27,650 bases of DNA from Candidatus Bipolaricaulota bacterium (GCA_018334595.1 JAGXLQ010000002.1:1-27650), one strand, 5' to 3'. Shown: positions 1-7,606, numbered from the stretch's first letter. Numbers and translations are program-made. The notes: a model not told the origin generated them from the sequence alone.

Positions 1-1
1 C

Positions 2-493
2 GAGGACGTTAATACCTTTGGCAATACCGGGAGCGTAGAGGCCCTGGACGTTGACTTCCCTGGTGCGGAGGGCCTGTACTCGATTACGAACTACCCGAGG
101 AGGTCCGTGGACGTCCCCGGGTCCCTACAAGGTTTCGATGAAGAGTTCAGGGATAGGGTCGGGGTAGGACCGGATGGGAGGGACCCGAAAAACGGCAAGA
201 TAGTCGACTCCTCCCATTACTGGGTCCCGTGGGAAAACACGCACTTCATCCGTGACGCAGTCCGTTCCTGTGGCTGGCAGGGAGATAGGGATACAGGGCG
301 TCTCATCGGTGCCCTGGCGGGTACGGTCGTTTGGGGCTCCGACAGCCACCCTCAGGGTAGTAAATACATTAGGGCAGTTGACCATCAGGGTTTTCACTCC
401 CAGTATATCCAGCAGGTCCAGGGGGGGAGACTATCGATAGTCGCTGAACTCCCCCCGGAAGACGGGGAGTACGAACCTCTGGCCGTTCTTTGA
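2..493 (+). CDS. ABC transporter substrate-binding protein, Liv/amide-urea type (C-terminal part)
   Basis: The reading frame is open to the left edge of the window, so only the last ~163 residues are present and the true start lies outside. The tail resembles the C-terminal lobe of Peripla_BP_6 type I periplasmic binding proteins: an HYWVPWENTHF stretch, an NPQG-like SHPQGSKYIRAVDHQ segment and a final FHSQYIQQVQGG motif before a short hydrophobic end. Such proteins capture amino acids, amides or urea outside the membrane and deliver them to a LivHM-type permease. The next four genes on the same strand are that permease pair and its two ATPases, which supports the call. The substrate cannot be told from this fragment. 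Confidence 0.75.
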   Translation, partial: EDVNTFGNTGSVEALDVDFPGAEGLYSITNYPRRSVDVPGSLQGFDEEFRDRVGVGPDGRDPKNGKIVDSSHYWVPWENTHFIRDAVRSCGWQGDRDTGRLIGALAGTVVWGSDSHPQGSKYIRAVDHQGFHSQYIQQVQGGRLSIVAELPPEDGEYEPLAVL

Positions 494-506
494 TTGTAAT
501 GACCCC

Positions 507-1364
507 ATGGAACTAGTCAGCCAGATACTATTCGGCCTGTTAAACGGTGTAACCTGGGGTATCTTACTCGCGTTGATAAGTTCCGGCCTCAACGTAATAT
601 TTGGCCTGCTGGGGATAGTGAACGTCGCTCACGGCTCCTTCTATATGGTGGGGGCGTATCTTGCCTGGCTCATTACCACCCAACTTGGATCGTTCTGGCT
701 CGCTCTGTTTCTGGCCCCACTTATAGTTGGAATGCTGGGGATATTGGCGGAATTCATATTGAAACCCGTTGAACAAAACCACACCCTGTCTGTCCTGGGG
801 ACGTTCGGGGTCACCCTCGCCCTACAGGGTTCCGCGTTGACCATATGGGGCGGCGCACCAAAACGTCTATCGGCTCCGGTCGGGTGGAAATTTTCCCTGT
901 TTGGGACGGGCTATTCATACTATAGGATAATTGCTGCGGCGATATCGCTTATCACCCTGATCTGCCTTTGGTTTTTGCTTGAAAGGACGGACGTTGGGTT
1001 GAAGTTCCGCGCGGTACAGGAGGACCCGGAACTCAGCGTTGCTGCCGGGATACGGGTTCCGCTGGTCTACAGCCTGGGTTTCGGTCTGGGGGCCGCTCTG
1101 GCCGGGCTCAGCGGCGCGCTGGTTGCCCCAACCGTATCGATTACCCCGGAAATGGGGCTCAGGATTTTCGCCATAGTGTTTCTAATTGTGATTGCCGGGG
1201 GCCTGGGGAGGATCTGGAACGCCGTCCTGTTTGCGATAGTCTTTTCGGTCGTTAGGGGCCTGTTGACAACCTTCTTCAATCCGACTGCTGCGTTGATAGC
1301 GACCTTTGTACTCGTGTTGGTGTTTTTGCTGTTGAGAAAGAATTTACCGACCTCCAGGGGGTGA
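507..1364 (+). CDS. branched-chain amino acid/urea-type ABC transporter permease, LivH family
   Basis: A 285-residue, very hydrophobic protein. The N-terminal GLLNGVTWGILLALISSGLNVIFGLLGIVNVAHGSFYMVGAY segment region is the family hallmark (function as inner-membrane half of the HAAT importer channel), and the C-terminal half carries the GLGRIWNAVLF-type loop expected to contact the ATPases. About eight membrane segments are visible. ATG at 507 lies 13 nt after the stop of the binding-protein gene with no clear Shine-Dalgarno site, so translation is probably coupled to the upstream gene. It pairs with the LivM-type gene four bases downstream. Family assignment is firm; the transported compound is not. 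Confidence 0.92.
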   Translation: MELVSQILFGLLNGVTWGILLALISSGLNVIFGLLGIVNVAHGSFYMVGAYLAWLITTQLGSFWLALFLAPLIVGMLGILAEFILKPVEQNHTLSVLGTFGVTLALQGSALTIWGGAPKRLSAPVGWKFSLFGTGYSYYRIIAAAISLITLICLWFLLERTDVGLKFRAVQEDPELSVAAGIRVPLVYSLGFGLGAALAGLSGALVAPTVSITPEMGLRIFAIVFLIVIAGGLGRIWNAVLFAIVFSVVRGLLTTFFNPTAALIATFVLVLVFLLLRKNLPTSRG

Positions 1365-1368
1365 GAGG

Positions 1369-2322
1369 TTGTCAGGGGGAAGTAAGCGTTATCTGATGAA
1401 GGCCGTTGCCTCGTCCGTTGCCGTAACCTCCATCGGTGTCTTGCCGCTCTTCCTGGGGAGGTTTCAGGTAGTCCTGTTGACCGAGGTCATCATATGGGGA
1501 GTGTTCGCCCTCTCTTTTAACCTGATTTACGGATACACCGGTATGTTAAGCTTTGGCCAGTCCATGTTCTTCGGGGCCGGGGCTTACATTTTAACCTATG
1601 GGATAATCTGGGAGTTCGGCCTCCCCCTCAGCCTGGTCATGGTTGCCCTGGGTGGGGCCCTTCTGGGCCTGATTGTCGGGGCGGTAGCGGTCAGGGTCCG
1701 GGGGGCAAAGTTCTTCCTCGTGACCCTCGTGGGAGCGATACTGTTTCACCTCATCGCCCTGGACAACCGTTGGCTGACCGGAGGGGACGATGGACTGCTT
1801 GTCCCCCTGCAGTTTAGGGGGATAACGGAAAACTTTTATTTGATCTACGGGTTTGGTTTGTTTGTTGGCCTGGTGACTTTTGCCATAGTTAAGTCACCGG
1901 TGGGATTGGTCTTTAGGATGATCAAAGGCGACAGGGAGAGGGCCGAGCTGCTGGGCTACTGGACTGATGGATACAGAATTCTGTCGTTCGCCATCGGTGG
2001 GGCCATAGCTGCTCTGGCCGGGGGCTTGTACGGGTACACGACGGGGTTCGTCTCCGCGGATTTTTTCCACTGGAGCTATTCCGCGGACGCGGTGGTCTGG
2101 ACGGTACTGGGTGGATCGGGTACGATCGCCGGACCATTCGTCGGGGCTGCCCTGCTGACCTTTATTCGAGAGGTCCTGTCGTCGACCTGGGGGGTTGTTT
2201 ACCCGGTTCTTGTCGGGCTGCTCCTGGTCGGTTTGGTGCTTGGGTTCCCCGACGGCGTGGTCGGTCTTCTCGGCCGGATTTCCTCTAGGTACTCGGACAA
2301 GAAGGGGGCGGATGGCGGATGA
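1369..2322 (+). CDS. branched-chain amino acid/urea-type ABC transporter permease, LivM family
   Basis: A 317-residue membrane protein, the second channel subunit of the HAAT importer. Family features are the WGVFALSFNLIYGYTGMLSFGQ segment near residues 42-65 (short form: SLNLxxGYxGxLSFGQ) and the C-terminal TVLGGSGTIAGPFVGA motif. The start is TTG at 1369, four bases after the LivH stop and just behind a GAGAGG site; an ATG nine codons further in is an alternative. The 3' end overlaps the next ATPase start by four bases (ATGA), a classic translational-coupling arrangement within this operon. Confidence 0.92.
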   Translation: MSGGSKRYLMKAVASSVAVTSIGVLPLFLGRFQVVLLTEVIIWGVFALSFNLIYGYTGMLSFGQSMFFGAGAYILTYGIIWEFGLPLSLVMVALGGALLGLIVGAVAVRVRGAKFFLVTLVGAILFHLIALDNRWLTGGDDGLLVPLQFRGITENFYLIYGFGLFVGLVTFAIVKSPVGLVFRMIKGDRERAELLGYWTDGYRILSFAIGGAIAALAGGLYGYTTGFVSADFFHWSYSADAVVWTVLGGSGTIAGPFVGAALLTFIREVLSSTWGVVYPVLVGLLLVGLVLGFPDGVVGLLGRISSRYSDKKGADGG

Positions 2323-3065
2323 AAGAACTGCTTGTCACCAGAGGGCTGGGCTTGGAAATCGACCGCAAGAATATCATCAGGGACGTCGATACCTCCCTTG
2401 CCGTCGGTGAGATAAAGGGGGTTATGGGCCCGAACGGAGCGGGCAAATCCACGTTCCTCCGGCTATTGGCGGGCGAGTTGTGCCCCACGTCCGGCGAGAT
2501 CGCCCTGCGTGGCGAGGACATGACTTCCAAACCGGCGAGGGAATTTAACAAAAGCGGTATATCTTACGTAAGCCAGCGCCCAGGACCTTTCCCCGATTTG
2601 ACCGTCGAGGAAAACGTCAGGGGGGCGGTCCAACGTGGGTCTCTCTTCTCGAGGAGGTCGGTCCGGAGTAAGGTCGATACCCTTGTGGATTTGATCGGCA
2701 TACAGGCGAAGTTAGGCCTTTCCGCCAGGGAGTTGTCTTACGGAGAGATGAGGACCCTCGACGTAGGCATGGCCCTTGCTTCCGAGCCCGTCTTGCTTCT
2801 TGCCGACGAGCCGACCGCCGGCGTCAGCGGCGACGTCGCGGATGAGATAATTACGTTGCTGAAGGGGTTATGCCGATCCAATGACGGTCGACGCTTCGGC
2901 CTCGATGGCCTAATTTTCGTTGAACACGACAAGGGGACGGTCTTCCACCTTGCGGATCGGGTCGGTTTTCTCCGAGAGGGGAGGTTTGTGGTTGAAGGCT
3001 CCCCCGAGGAAGTCCGTGAGAATCGGGCGGTCGTTCAGTATCTTGCCGAGCACGGGGTTGACTAG
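2319..3065 (+). CDS. ABC transporter ATP-binding protein, LivG/UrtD type
   Basis: A 248-residue ATPase that would power the Liv/Urt-type importer from the cytoplasmic face. Walker A is GPNGAGKST at residues 37-45, the signature is LSYGE at 139-143, and Walker B is LLLADEP at about 158-164, followed by an EHD switch histidine. The signature region (LSYGEMRTLDVGMAL) is somewhat closer in shape to UrtD (LSHGQ...LEIGM) than to textbook LivG, so a urea or amide substrate remains possible. The ATG overlaps the LivM stop by four bases. Confidence 0.92.
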   Translation: MKELLVTRGLGLEIDRKNIIRDVDTSLAVGEIKGVMGPNGAGKSTFLRLLAGELCPTSGEIALRGEDMTSKPAREFNKSGISYVSQRPGPFPDLTVEENVRGAVQRGSLFSRRSVRSKVDTLVDLIGIQAKLGLSARELSYGEMRTLDVGMALASEPVLLLADEPTAGVSGDVADEIITLLKGLCRSNDGRRFGLDGLIFVEHDKGTVFHLADRVGFLREGRFVVEGSPEEVRENRAVVQYLAEHGVD

Positions 3066-3120
3066 AGCCCGAATCGAGTGCTTCTGCCACGAAAGGGATC
3101 GATATAGGGAGGTGTAAATA

Positions 3121-3777
3121 ATGGGTATGGATCTACTCCAACTACGGGACTTTTCGGTATACTACGAGAAGTTCGAAGCGGTACAGTCGTTGAGGATGGC
3201 AATTGGCACTGGAGAAGGTGTCGGTTTGATGGGGAGGAACGGCGCCGGGAAGACCTCCGTGCTAAAAGGGGTTATGGGGCTGGTGAAGACGTCGGGAACG
3301 AGGCTCTACAAGGGCCAGGACCTGGGCGCACACAGGCCATATTCCCTTCGCGGACTGGGGATTGCTTACCTACCCCAGGAGGAGAGGGTATTTAACGGCA
3401 TGACCGTCGAGGAGAACTTGCGCCTCGGACCCCGGCGGGGCGGGGAGATAGATAGGGCGTTGAGCCTCTTCCCGGAGTTGAGGGGCCATCTCTCACAGAT
3501 GGGAGCTACCCTGTCCGGAGGTGAACAGGTGATGCTCTCGCTCGCCAGAACGGTCTCGGCTGAACCGGAGTTGTTGCTTCTCGACGAACCTACGGAAGGG
3601 TTGATGCCGGAGCTGGAGGGACGGTTGACCCAGAAACTGGTGTCCTTGGTTGATGGTGGGGCAACCGTTGTAGTTGCCGAGCAGAACCAGAACTTCCTCG
3701 AACGGGTCTGCTCCCGCGTTTATCACTTGAAGGAGGGAAGGCTTGCCCGGGTGAGGGAGTTTGACGAAGGGCGCTGA
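3121..3777 (+). CDS. ABC transporter ATP-binding protein, LivF type
   Basis: A 218-residue ATPase, the second nucleotide-binding subunit of the importer. Walker A is GRNGAGKTS at 38-46, the Q-loop PQEERVF is at 85-91, the signature LSGGE is at 131-135 and Walker B LLLLDEP is at 151-157. PQEERVFNGMTVEENL is the typical LivF/UrtE Q-loop region. A strong GGGAGGTG site at 3107-3114 sets the ATG at 3121. It follows LivG after a 55-nt spacer and is the last gene of the five-gene cassette. At 218 residues it is slightly shorter than usual LivF (about 230-240) but has all the motifs. Confidence 0.92.
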   Translation: MGMDLLQLRDFSVYYEKFEAVQSLRMAIGTGEGVGLMGRNGAGKTSVLKGVMGLVKTSGTRLYKGQDLGAHRPYSLRGLGIAYLPQEERVFNGMTVEENLRLGPRRGGEIDRALSLFPELRGHLSQMGATLSGGEQVMLSLARTVSAEPELLLLDEPTEGLMPELEGRLTQKLVSLVDGGATVVVAEQNQNFLERVCSRVYHLKEGRLARVREFDEGR

Positions 3778-4131
3778 TGCCGGAAAACGCCGCGACCGCC
3801 CTCCCGCTACCCGGTAGCAAGAAGGCTTACTGTAATACAACTTTAGTTAACGGAAGCCGATTATCCTGACAGCCTTAGAGCACACGTAGGTTCCGATCCT
3901 AACTACCCAGGGGGAGGCCGGGCCGAAAACCTCCGACGGCCAGCTCCATGGCCTGAGCGCTTACGACGTTTCTGCTGACGAAAAGCCCTTGGAGATAAGG
4001 TGGTTGTCGTCGATGGGAATGAACTTGAATTTTAGGTTTAAGATTTTTTTCATATAAAGTATTATTTAACAATGAGAATAGGCGGTTGCGGGAATTTGTC
4101 TCAACGTATTCGGAATACGAGGAGGAAAAAT
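3778..4131. other. intergenic region with small hairpins, promoter-like AT-rich end
   Basis: No convincing gene is seen in these 354 bases. Small inverted repeats occur at 3806-3818 (GCTAC/GTAGC), around 3911-3933 (GGAGG/CCTCC) and around 3939-3955 (GGCCA/TGGCC). None is followed by a T-run, so a terminator for the Liv operon is not evident. From about 4025 the sequence turns AT-rich. TTTAAG and TATTAT separated by 17 bases (about 4036-4064) could be a weak promoter for the nitroreductase gene. Confidence 0.4.
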
Positions 4132-4674
4132 ATGATCGACAACGAAGTCTTGAAAGCAATTCGTGAGAGGAAGATGGTGTTCAAATTTAAGGACGAGCCT
4201 CTTAAGGAAGACCAAATAAACGCGGTTTTACAGGCAGGTTACTGGTCGGAGAGTTTTGGAAACTGCGAACCGTGGCAATTTATCGTCGTCGACGAGAAGG
4301 AGACCAAGGAAAAGCTCTACGAACTTACAAAGCGCGTGACGATCTATACTGCAGGGATAAAGAACGCGCCTGTAACCATTGCCATAGCCATTACCGGTTG
4401 TGGGACGAGTCATTACATCGAGGAAGGGGCCGTTGCCGCTCACAATATGGCCCTGTCGGCCCATAGCATTGGACTTGGTGCCTACTGGCTTGACGTGTAC
4501 GACATTGAGAACAGGAAGAACTCGGTCGAGGCGGACGCGAAACGGCTCCTGGGCTTACCGGAAGAGATGAGGCTGACTTATTTTCTCCCTCTGGGAATCC
4601 CGGATCAGAGGAGGGAACAGACGATAGCGCGACTTGACGACATGATACATTACAACAAATTTGGAAACGCTTAA
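4132..4674 (+). CDS. nitroreductase-family flavoprotein, divergent
   Basis: A 180-residue protein of the nitroreductase fold, which normally binds FMN and reduces substrates with NAD(P)H. Family marks are NCEPWQFIVV at 44-53 (usual NxQPWxF) and AAHNMALSAHSIGLGAYWLD, the helix leading to the G(T/A)xW motif. A GGAGG site at 4121-4125 fixes ATG 4132; the frame could extend upstream to 4072 but without support. The N-terminal FMN-phosphate motif, normally RRSxRxF, reads RKMVFKF here, so the usual Ser and second Arg are missing. It is a single-gene unit between the Liv cassette and the convergent upp, ending in a clear terminator. The substrate is unknown. Confidence 0.8.
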   Translation: MIDNEVLKAIRERKMVFKFKDEPLKEDQINAVLQAGYWSESFGNCEPWQFIVVDEKETKEKLYELTKRVTIYTAGIKNAPVTIAIAITGCGTSHYIEEGAVAAHNMALSAHSIGLGAYWLDVYDIENRKNSVEADAKRLLGLPEEMRLTYFLPLGIPDQRREQTIARLDDMIHYNKFGNA

Positions 4675-4690
4675 TTAGGGGATAACGTGT

Positions 4691-4727
4691 AGCCCCCATC
4701 CCGTAAGGAGGTGGGGGCTATTTTTCT
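4691..4727 (+). terminator. rho-independent terminator after the nitroreductase gene
   Basis: AGCCCCCA (4691-4698) pairs perfectly with TGGGGGCT (4712-4719), and the stem is followed by ATTTTTCTT. It lies 16 bases after the stop codon. On the minus strand the stem is not followed by a T-run, so it would not be a canonical terminator for the converging upp gene. Confidence 0.9.
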
Positions 4728-4751
4728 TCAGTTACCCACGAGAACGATCGT

Positions 4752-5381
4752 TTACGTCCCAAACAGCCTATCTCCGGCATCTCCCAGTCCTGGATGTATG
4801 TACCCTTTTTCGTCCAGCCTTTCGTCAACAGCGGCGGTATATATGGGGACGTTTGGGTGTTTTTCTGAGAAGTTTTCTATTCCTTCCGGCGCCGCTACCA
4901 GGCAGAGGAACTGGACGTTCTGTCCACCTTCTTCCTTCACCAGTTCCACTCCGGCCCTGGCTGTACCCCCAGTTGCCAGCATGGGGTCGACGACGATAAT
5001 TTGAAATTCTTCCAGCGGCTGTGGCAGCTTTTTGTAGTATTCAACCGGTTTCAGAGTCTCCTCGTTTCTGTAAAGCCCGATGTGCCCCACGCGGGCCTTT
5101 GGTAGAAGGTTTAGGACGCCTTCCAGCATGCCCACTCCCGCCCGGAGGATAGGGACTAGGGCAATTTTGGTGGCGAGGGTCTTCGAAGTGGTCTTCTCCA
5201 GCGGGGTTTCTATTGCCTTTTCCTTCAGGGGGTAATTCCGCGTTATCTCGTAAACCATCAGGGTGGTTAACTCCTCCAGGATGAGGCGAAAATCCTGGTT
5301 GTCGGTCTGCTTTTCCCTCAGGTATGTTAGCTTGTTTTGGATGAGCGGGTGCCGTACTACGTTCAGGTTTTTGCTGTCCAT
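4752..5381 (-). CDS. upp: uracil phosphoribosyltransferase
   Basis: A 209-residue cytosolic enzyme of pyrimidine salvage: uracil + PRPP to UMP + pyrophosphate. The length matches the family. The PRPP-binding loop VDPMLATGGTA is at about residues 130-140, preceded by the ALVPILRAGVGMLEG segment, and the C-terminus has the conserved IHPGLGDAGDRLFGT end that binds uracil. ATG at 5381 comes two bases after the stop of the COG2403 gene, so the two are one transcript. The long structured region upstream of that operon may therefore affect upp expression. Confidence 0.97.
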   Translation of the reverse strand: MDSKNLNVVRHPLIQNKLTYLREKQTDNQDFRLILEELTTLMVYEITRNYPLKEKAIETPLEKTTSKTLATKIALVPILRAGVGMLEGVLNLLPKARVGHIGLYRNEETLKPVEYYKKLPQPLEEFQIIVVDPMLATGGTARAGVELVKEEGGQNVQFLCLVAAPEGIENFSEKHPNVPIYTAAVDERLDEKGYIHPGLGDAGDRLFGT

Positions 5382-5383
5382 AG

Positions 5384-6700
5384 TTAACCCATCACTCCGG
5401 CACTTGCAAGCAACTCCTCCAGGTCCGGGCTGCCGATTTCCTGAAGTTCGTATCTTACTCTCGTCGTGGGGAAGTCGATATCTATAACCCTTCTTAGGTC
5501 GATCGGGGTCCCAATGACGACCGCATCTGGGGAGCAGTTCTCGATCGTCTCCTCCAGGTCTTCCACTTGGTTGGGGCCGTAGCCCATGGCGGGCAAGAGT
5601 TCCGGGATGTGATCGTACTTCTCGTACGTATCCTTAATTGAGGCGGCCGCAAAGGGCTTTGGATCGATGAGTTCGGCCGCTCCGTACTTCCTTGCCGCTA
5701 GGGTTCCCGCGCCCAGGTTCATTCCGCCGTGTGTGACGGTGGGTCCGTCCTCGACCACCAGTACTTTTTTGCCCCGGATAACATCCGGGTCTTCTACCGT
5801 GAGCGGAGACGCCGCCTCCACTATCGGGACGCCGGGGTTCAATCCATATACGCTGTGACGGATCTTGTTGACCTGTTCGGGCGTTGCGGTTTCGACCTTG
5901 TTGATTATTACGCTATCGGCAGTTCTCAAACTAATGTTTCCTGGGTAGTATGTCATCTCGTGACCCGCCCTTAGAGGGTCGGCGAGGACGATGCTGAAGT
6001 CGGACTTGTAGAAGGAGAAGTCATTGTTCCCTCCGTCCCAGACTATGACGTCCGCTTCCTCCTCTGCCCGACGGAGAATTGCTTCGTAGTCGACCCCGGC
6101 GTAGACTATGTTGCCCCTGTCGATATGTGGTTCGTACTCCTCCCTCTCTTCTATCGTGCATTTGTGTTTGTCCAGGTCGGAGTATTCTTTAAAGCGCTGG
6201 ACCCGTTGAGCGGCAAGGTCCCCGTAAGGCATAGGGTGACGAATTACGGCGACTACGTTCCCGTGGTCACGCAGGATGTCCGTGACCTTCCTCGTGGTCT
6301 GGCTCTTTCCCGACCCCGTTCTGACCGCCGTTATCGACACCAGCGGCTTGCTGGACTCCAACGACGTGTGGGCAGGGCTGAGAAGCTTAAAGTCCGGACC
6401 TACTGAGTTTACCAGGGAAGCACGTTCCATTACGTACTGATTGGAGACGTCGCTGTACGAAAAGACGACTTCATCTACGTCGTGTTCTTCAACCAACTCC
6501 GGCAAATCTTCTTCCGCTTCAATCGGTATGCCGTCGGGGTAGAGTTCACCGGCAAGCTCGGCCGGGTACTTCCTCCCCGCAATATCAGGAATCTGAGTTG
6601 CGGTAAACGCCACGACCTGATATTCTTCGTTCCCCCGAAAATACGTGTTGAAGTTATGAAAGTCTCTACCGGCTGCGCCCATGATTATTACTTTTTTCAA
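5384..6700 (-). CDS. COG2403 predicted GTPase / cyclic 2,3-diphosphoglycerate synthetase family protein
   Basis: About 438 residues. The N-terminus KKVIIMGAAGRDFHNFN is a Rossmann-like start typical of COG2403. A P-loop RTGSGKSQT lies at about 127-135, followed by a DGGNNDFSFYK segment and a C-terminal VVEDGPTVTHGGM motif. Archaeal relatives make cyclic 2,3-diphosphoglycerate from 2,3-diphosphoglycerate with ATP; the bacterial versions are mostly uncharacterised, so I give no reaction. The best start is TTG at 6700, six bases after GGAGGGG (6707-6713); the ATG at 6715 overlaps that site. The stop is two bases before upp. The gene lies directly downstream of the large structured region. Confidence 0.85.
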   Translation of the reverse strand: MKKVIIMGAAGRDFHNFNTYFRGNEEYQVVAFTATQIPDIAGRKYPAELAGELYPDGIPIEAEEDLPELVEEHDVDEVVFSYSDVSNQYVMERASLVNSVGPDFKLLSPAHTSLESSKPLVSITAVRTGSGKSQTTRKVTDILRDHGNVVAVIRHPMPYGDLAAQRVQRFKEYSDLDKHKCTIEEREEYEPHIDRGNIVYAGVDYEAILRRAEEEADVIVWDGGNNDFSFYKSDFSIVLADPLRAGHEMTYYPGNISLRTADSVIINKVETATPEQVNKIRHSVYGLNPGVPIVEAASPLTVEDPDVIRGKKVLVVEDGPTVTHGGMNLGAGTLAARKYGAAELIDPKPFAAASIKDTYEKYDHIPELLPAMGYGPNQVEDLEETIENCSPDAVVIGTPIDLRRVIDIDFPTTRVRYELQEIGSPDLEELLASAGVMG

Positions 6701-6733
6701 GGTAAACCCCTCCATTTATGAGTTTGATTCTTA

Positions 6734-7560
6734 CCTAGGTTGTACGATTATCTCCCGCACAAGAAACCTCTAAAGTTCAATACGAAGATGCTTTGCCACC
6801 ATCACGTCACCTGTTTACTTGAAGCCCAATTAAACGGTCCAGCACCTCTCTTAACACAGCCAACCCCTCTGGTGGTATACCTCGCCTACCGTGCATTAAT
6901 TATTTACTTGGGTACCAGATTCAGGTGGTTTCAATTTTACTGTCCTCTAATTGGCCAACTACCAACTGCTTCGGAGACCTTAGGTAAGGGTAAGCCAAAC
7001 CTCTCGCTCGGGACATCTACTCCGCTTGGTCGAAGCAGTGTCAAATCTGCTACATAGGGTATTACCACACCCGGTTCTCGAGGGTGCTTCAGGACTAGTT
7101 TTGGACCTCAATAAAGGGTCAAAGGTACTAAAGGAAGTCACCCTCGAGTCCGTGGTGTCGATCATCTTTTCAATGCGCACTTCTCTTCTTGGTTAAACGG
7201 TCTAGTCTCTTAGCGTTATGACTTAACTTAGTTCACATTGGCCGTTAACATGGACTTTTGAGTCTTCAACTTGCCCTGTCAAACAACAGGGTGGAGTCAA
7301 ACTTTTTCCCCCGGCCCAGATGCGACAATCCCTTGTCTCATCTGGGCGACTACGCTTGCGGATACGTTGTAGGTGACAACCCAGACACACTCAATATTCA
7401 AGTAGTGCTGGGGGATCAACTCCCCTGTTCAAGATCAGCTGACTGTGGACTCTAGCTTCTTTAATTATACGGTAAAACCGCTCAATCTGGTTTACAAGCA
7501 GGAGAATTTACCCCTCGTTTGAAGTAAGAACCAACAGAACGTCCGACATTTACCTAGGAC
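6734..7560 (-). ncRNA. candidate large structured RNA (~830 nt), class not recognised
   Basis: No coding frame is credible here, but strong helices are packed along the region. Read on the minus strand they are: GTAAACC/GGTTTTAC (7495-7472), GGGGA/TCCCC (7425-7411), CCAG-CAC-ACT/AGT-GTG-CTGG (7411-7381), GTTGT/ACAAC (7380-7366), a 14-bp hairpin with a GGGA loop (7347-7314), a 13-bp hairpin (7301-7265), CACCC/GGGTG (7086-7068) and TTGTGCG/CGTACAA (6762-6740). CCTAGGT at 7558-7552 can pair with ACCTAGG at 6740-6734, closing the whole domain. GGGA is a GNRA tetraloop only on the minus strand, and the downstream genes are also on that strand. A -10 box TATAGT at 7572-7567 would start the RNA at about 7560, next to the closing helix. 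It could be a free RNA or a leader of the COG2403-upp transcript. Confidence 0.6.
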
Positions 7561-7566
7561 CGTAAT

Positions 7567-7572
7567 ACTATA
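7567..7572 (-). promoter_or_regulatory. putative -10 element for the structured RNA
   Basis: TATAGT on the minus strand matches TATAAT in 5 of 6 positions and lies seven bases before G7560, where the predicted closing helix begins. The -35 region is weak: TGGCAC is 17 bases upstream and matches poorly. It overlaps a plus-strand TATAAC (7569-7574) that may serve the divergent HAD gene. Confidence 0.4.
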
Positions 7573-7606
7573 ACTGGAAACTTGGATAAGTGCCAGCTGA
7601 TCCAGT
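7573..7606 (+). repeat. inverted repeat in the leader of the HAD gene
   Basis: ACTGGA at 7573-7578 pairs with TCCAGT at 7601-7606. Inside lies a second possible pairing, TGGAT with ATCCA. It sits between the divergent promoter elements and the HAD start codon, so it could be a leader hairpin or part of an operator. Confidence 0.4.

Noticed and set aside
3961..4053. Possible 30-residue peptide on the minus strand (starts MKKILNLKFKF).
   Set aside because: No ribosome site, no homology I can recognise, and it lies in the promoter-like region of the nitroreductase gene.
4072..4131. Upstream extension of the nitroreductase frame to an ATG at 4072.
   Set aside because: GGAGG at 4121 places the start at 4132, and the extra 20 residues do not resemble the family.
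6975..7005. Minus-strand TTTGGCTTACC looks like the 3' conserved region of RNase P RNA (CGGCTTAC).
   Set aside because: The matching 5' region (GAGGAAAGTCC) and other RNase P landmarks are absent from the block.
6740..7057. Open frame of 105 codons on the plus strand.
   Set aside because: No ribosome site, no recognisable domain, unusual composition, and it overlaps the hairpin-rich region; other short frames there are equally unconvincing.
7545..7580. Minus-strand ACGGTCCTAGGTA resembles the conserved 23S rRNA segment around ACGGTCCTAAGGTAGC.
   Set aside because: Sequence on both sides does not follow 23S rRNA and no other rRNA segment was recognised, so the match is short and probably chance.
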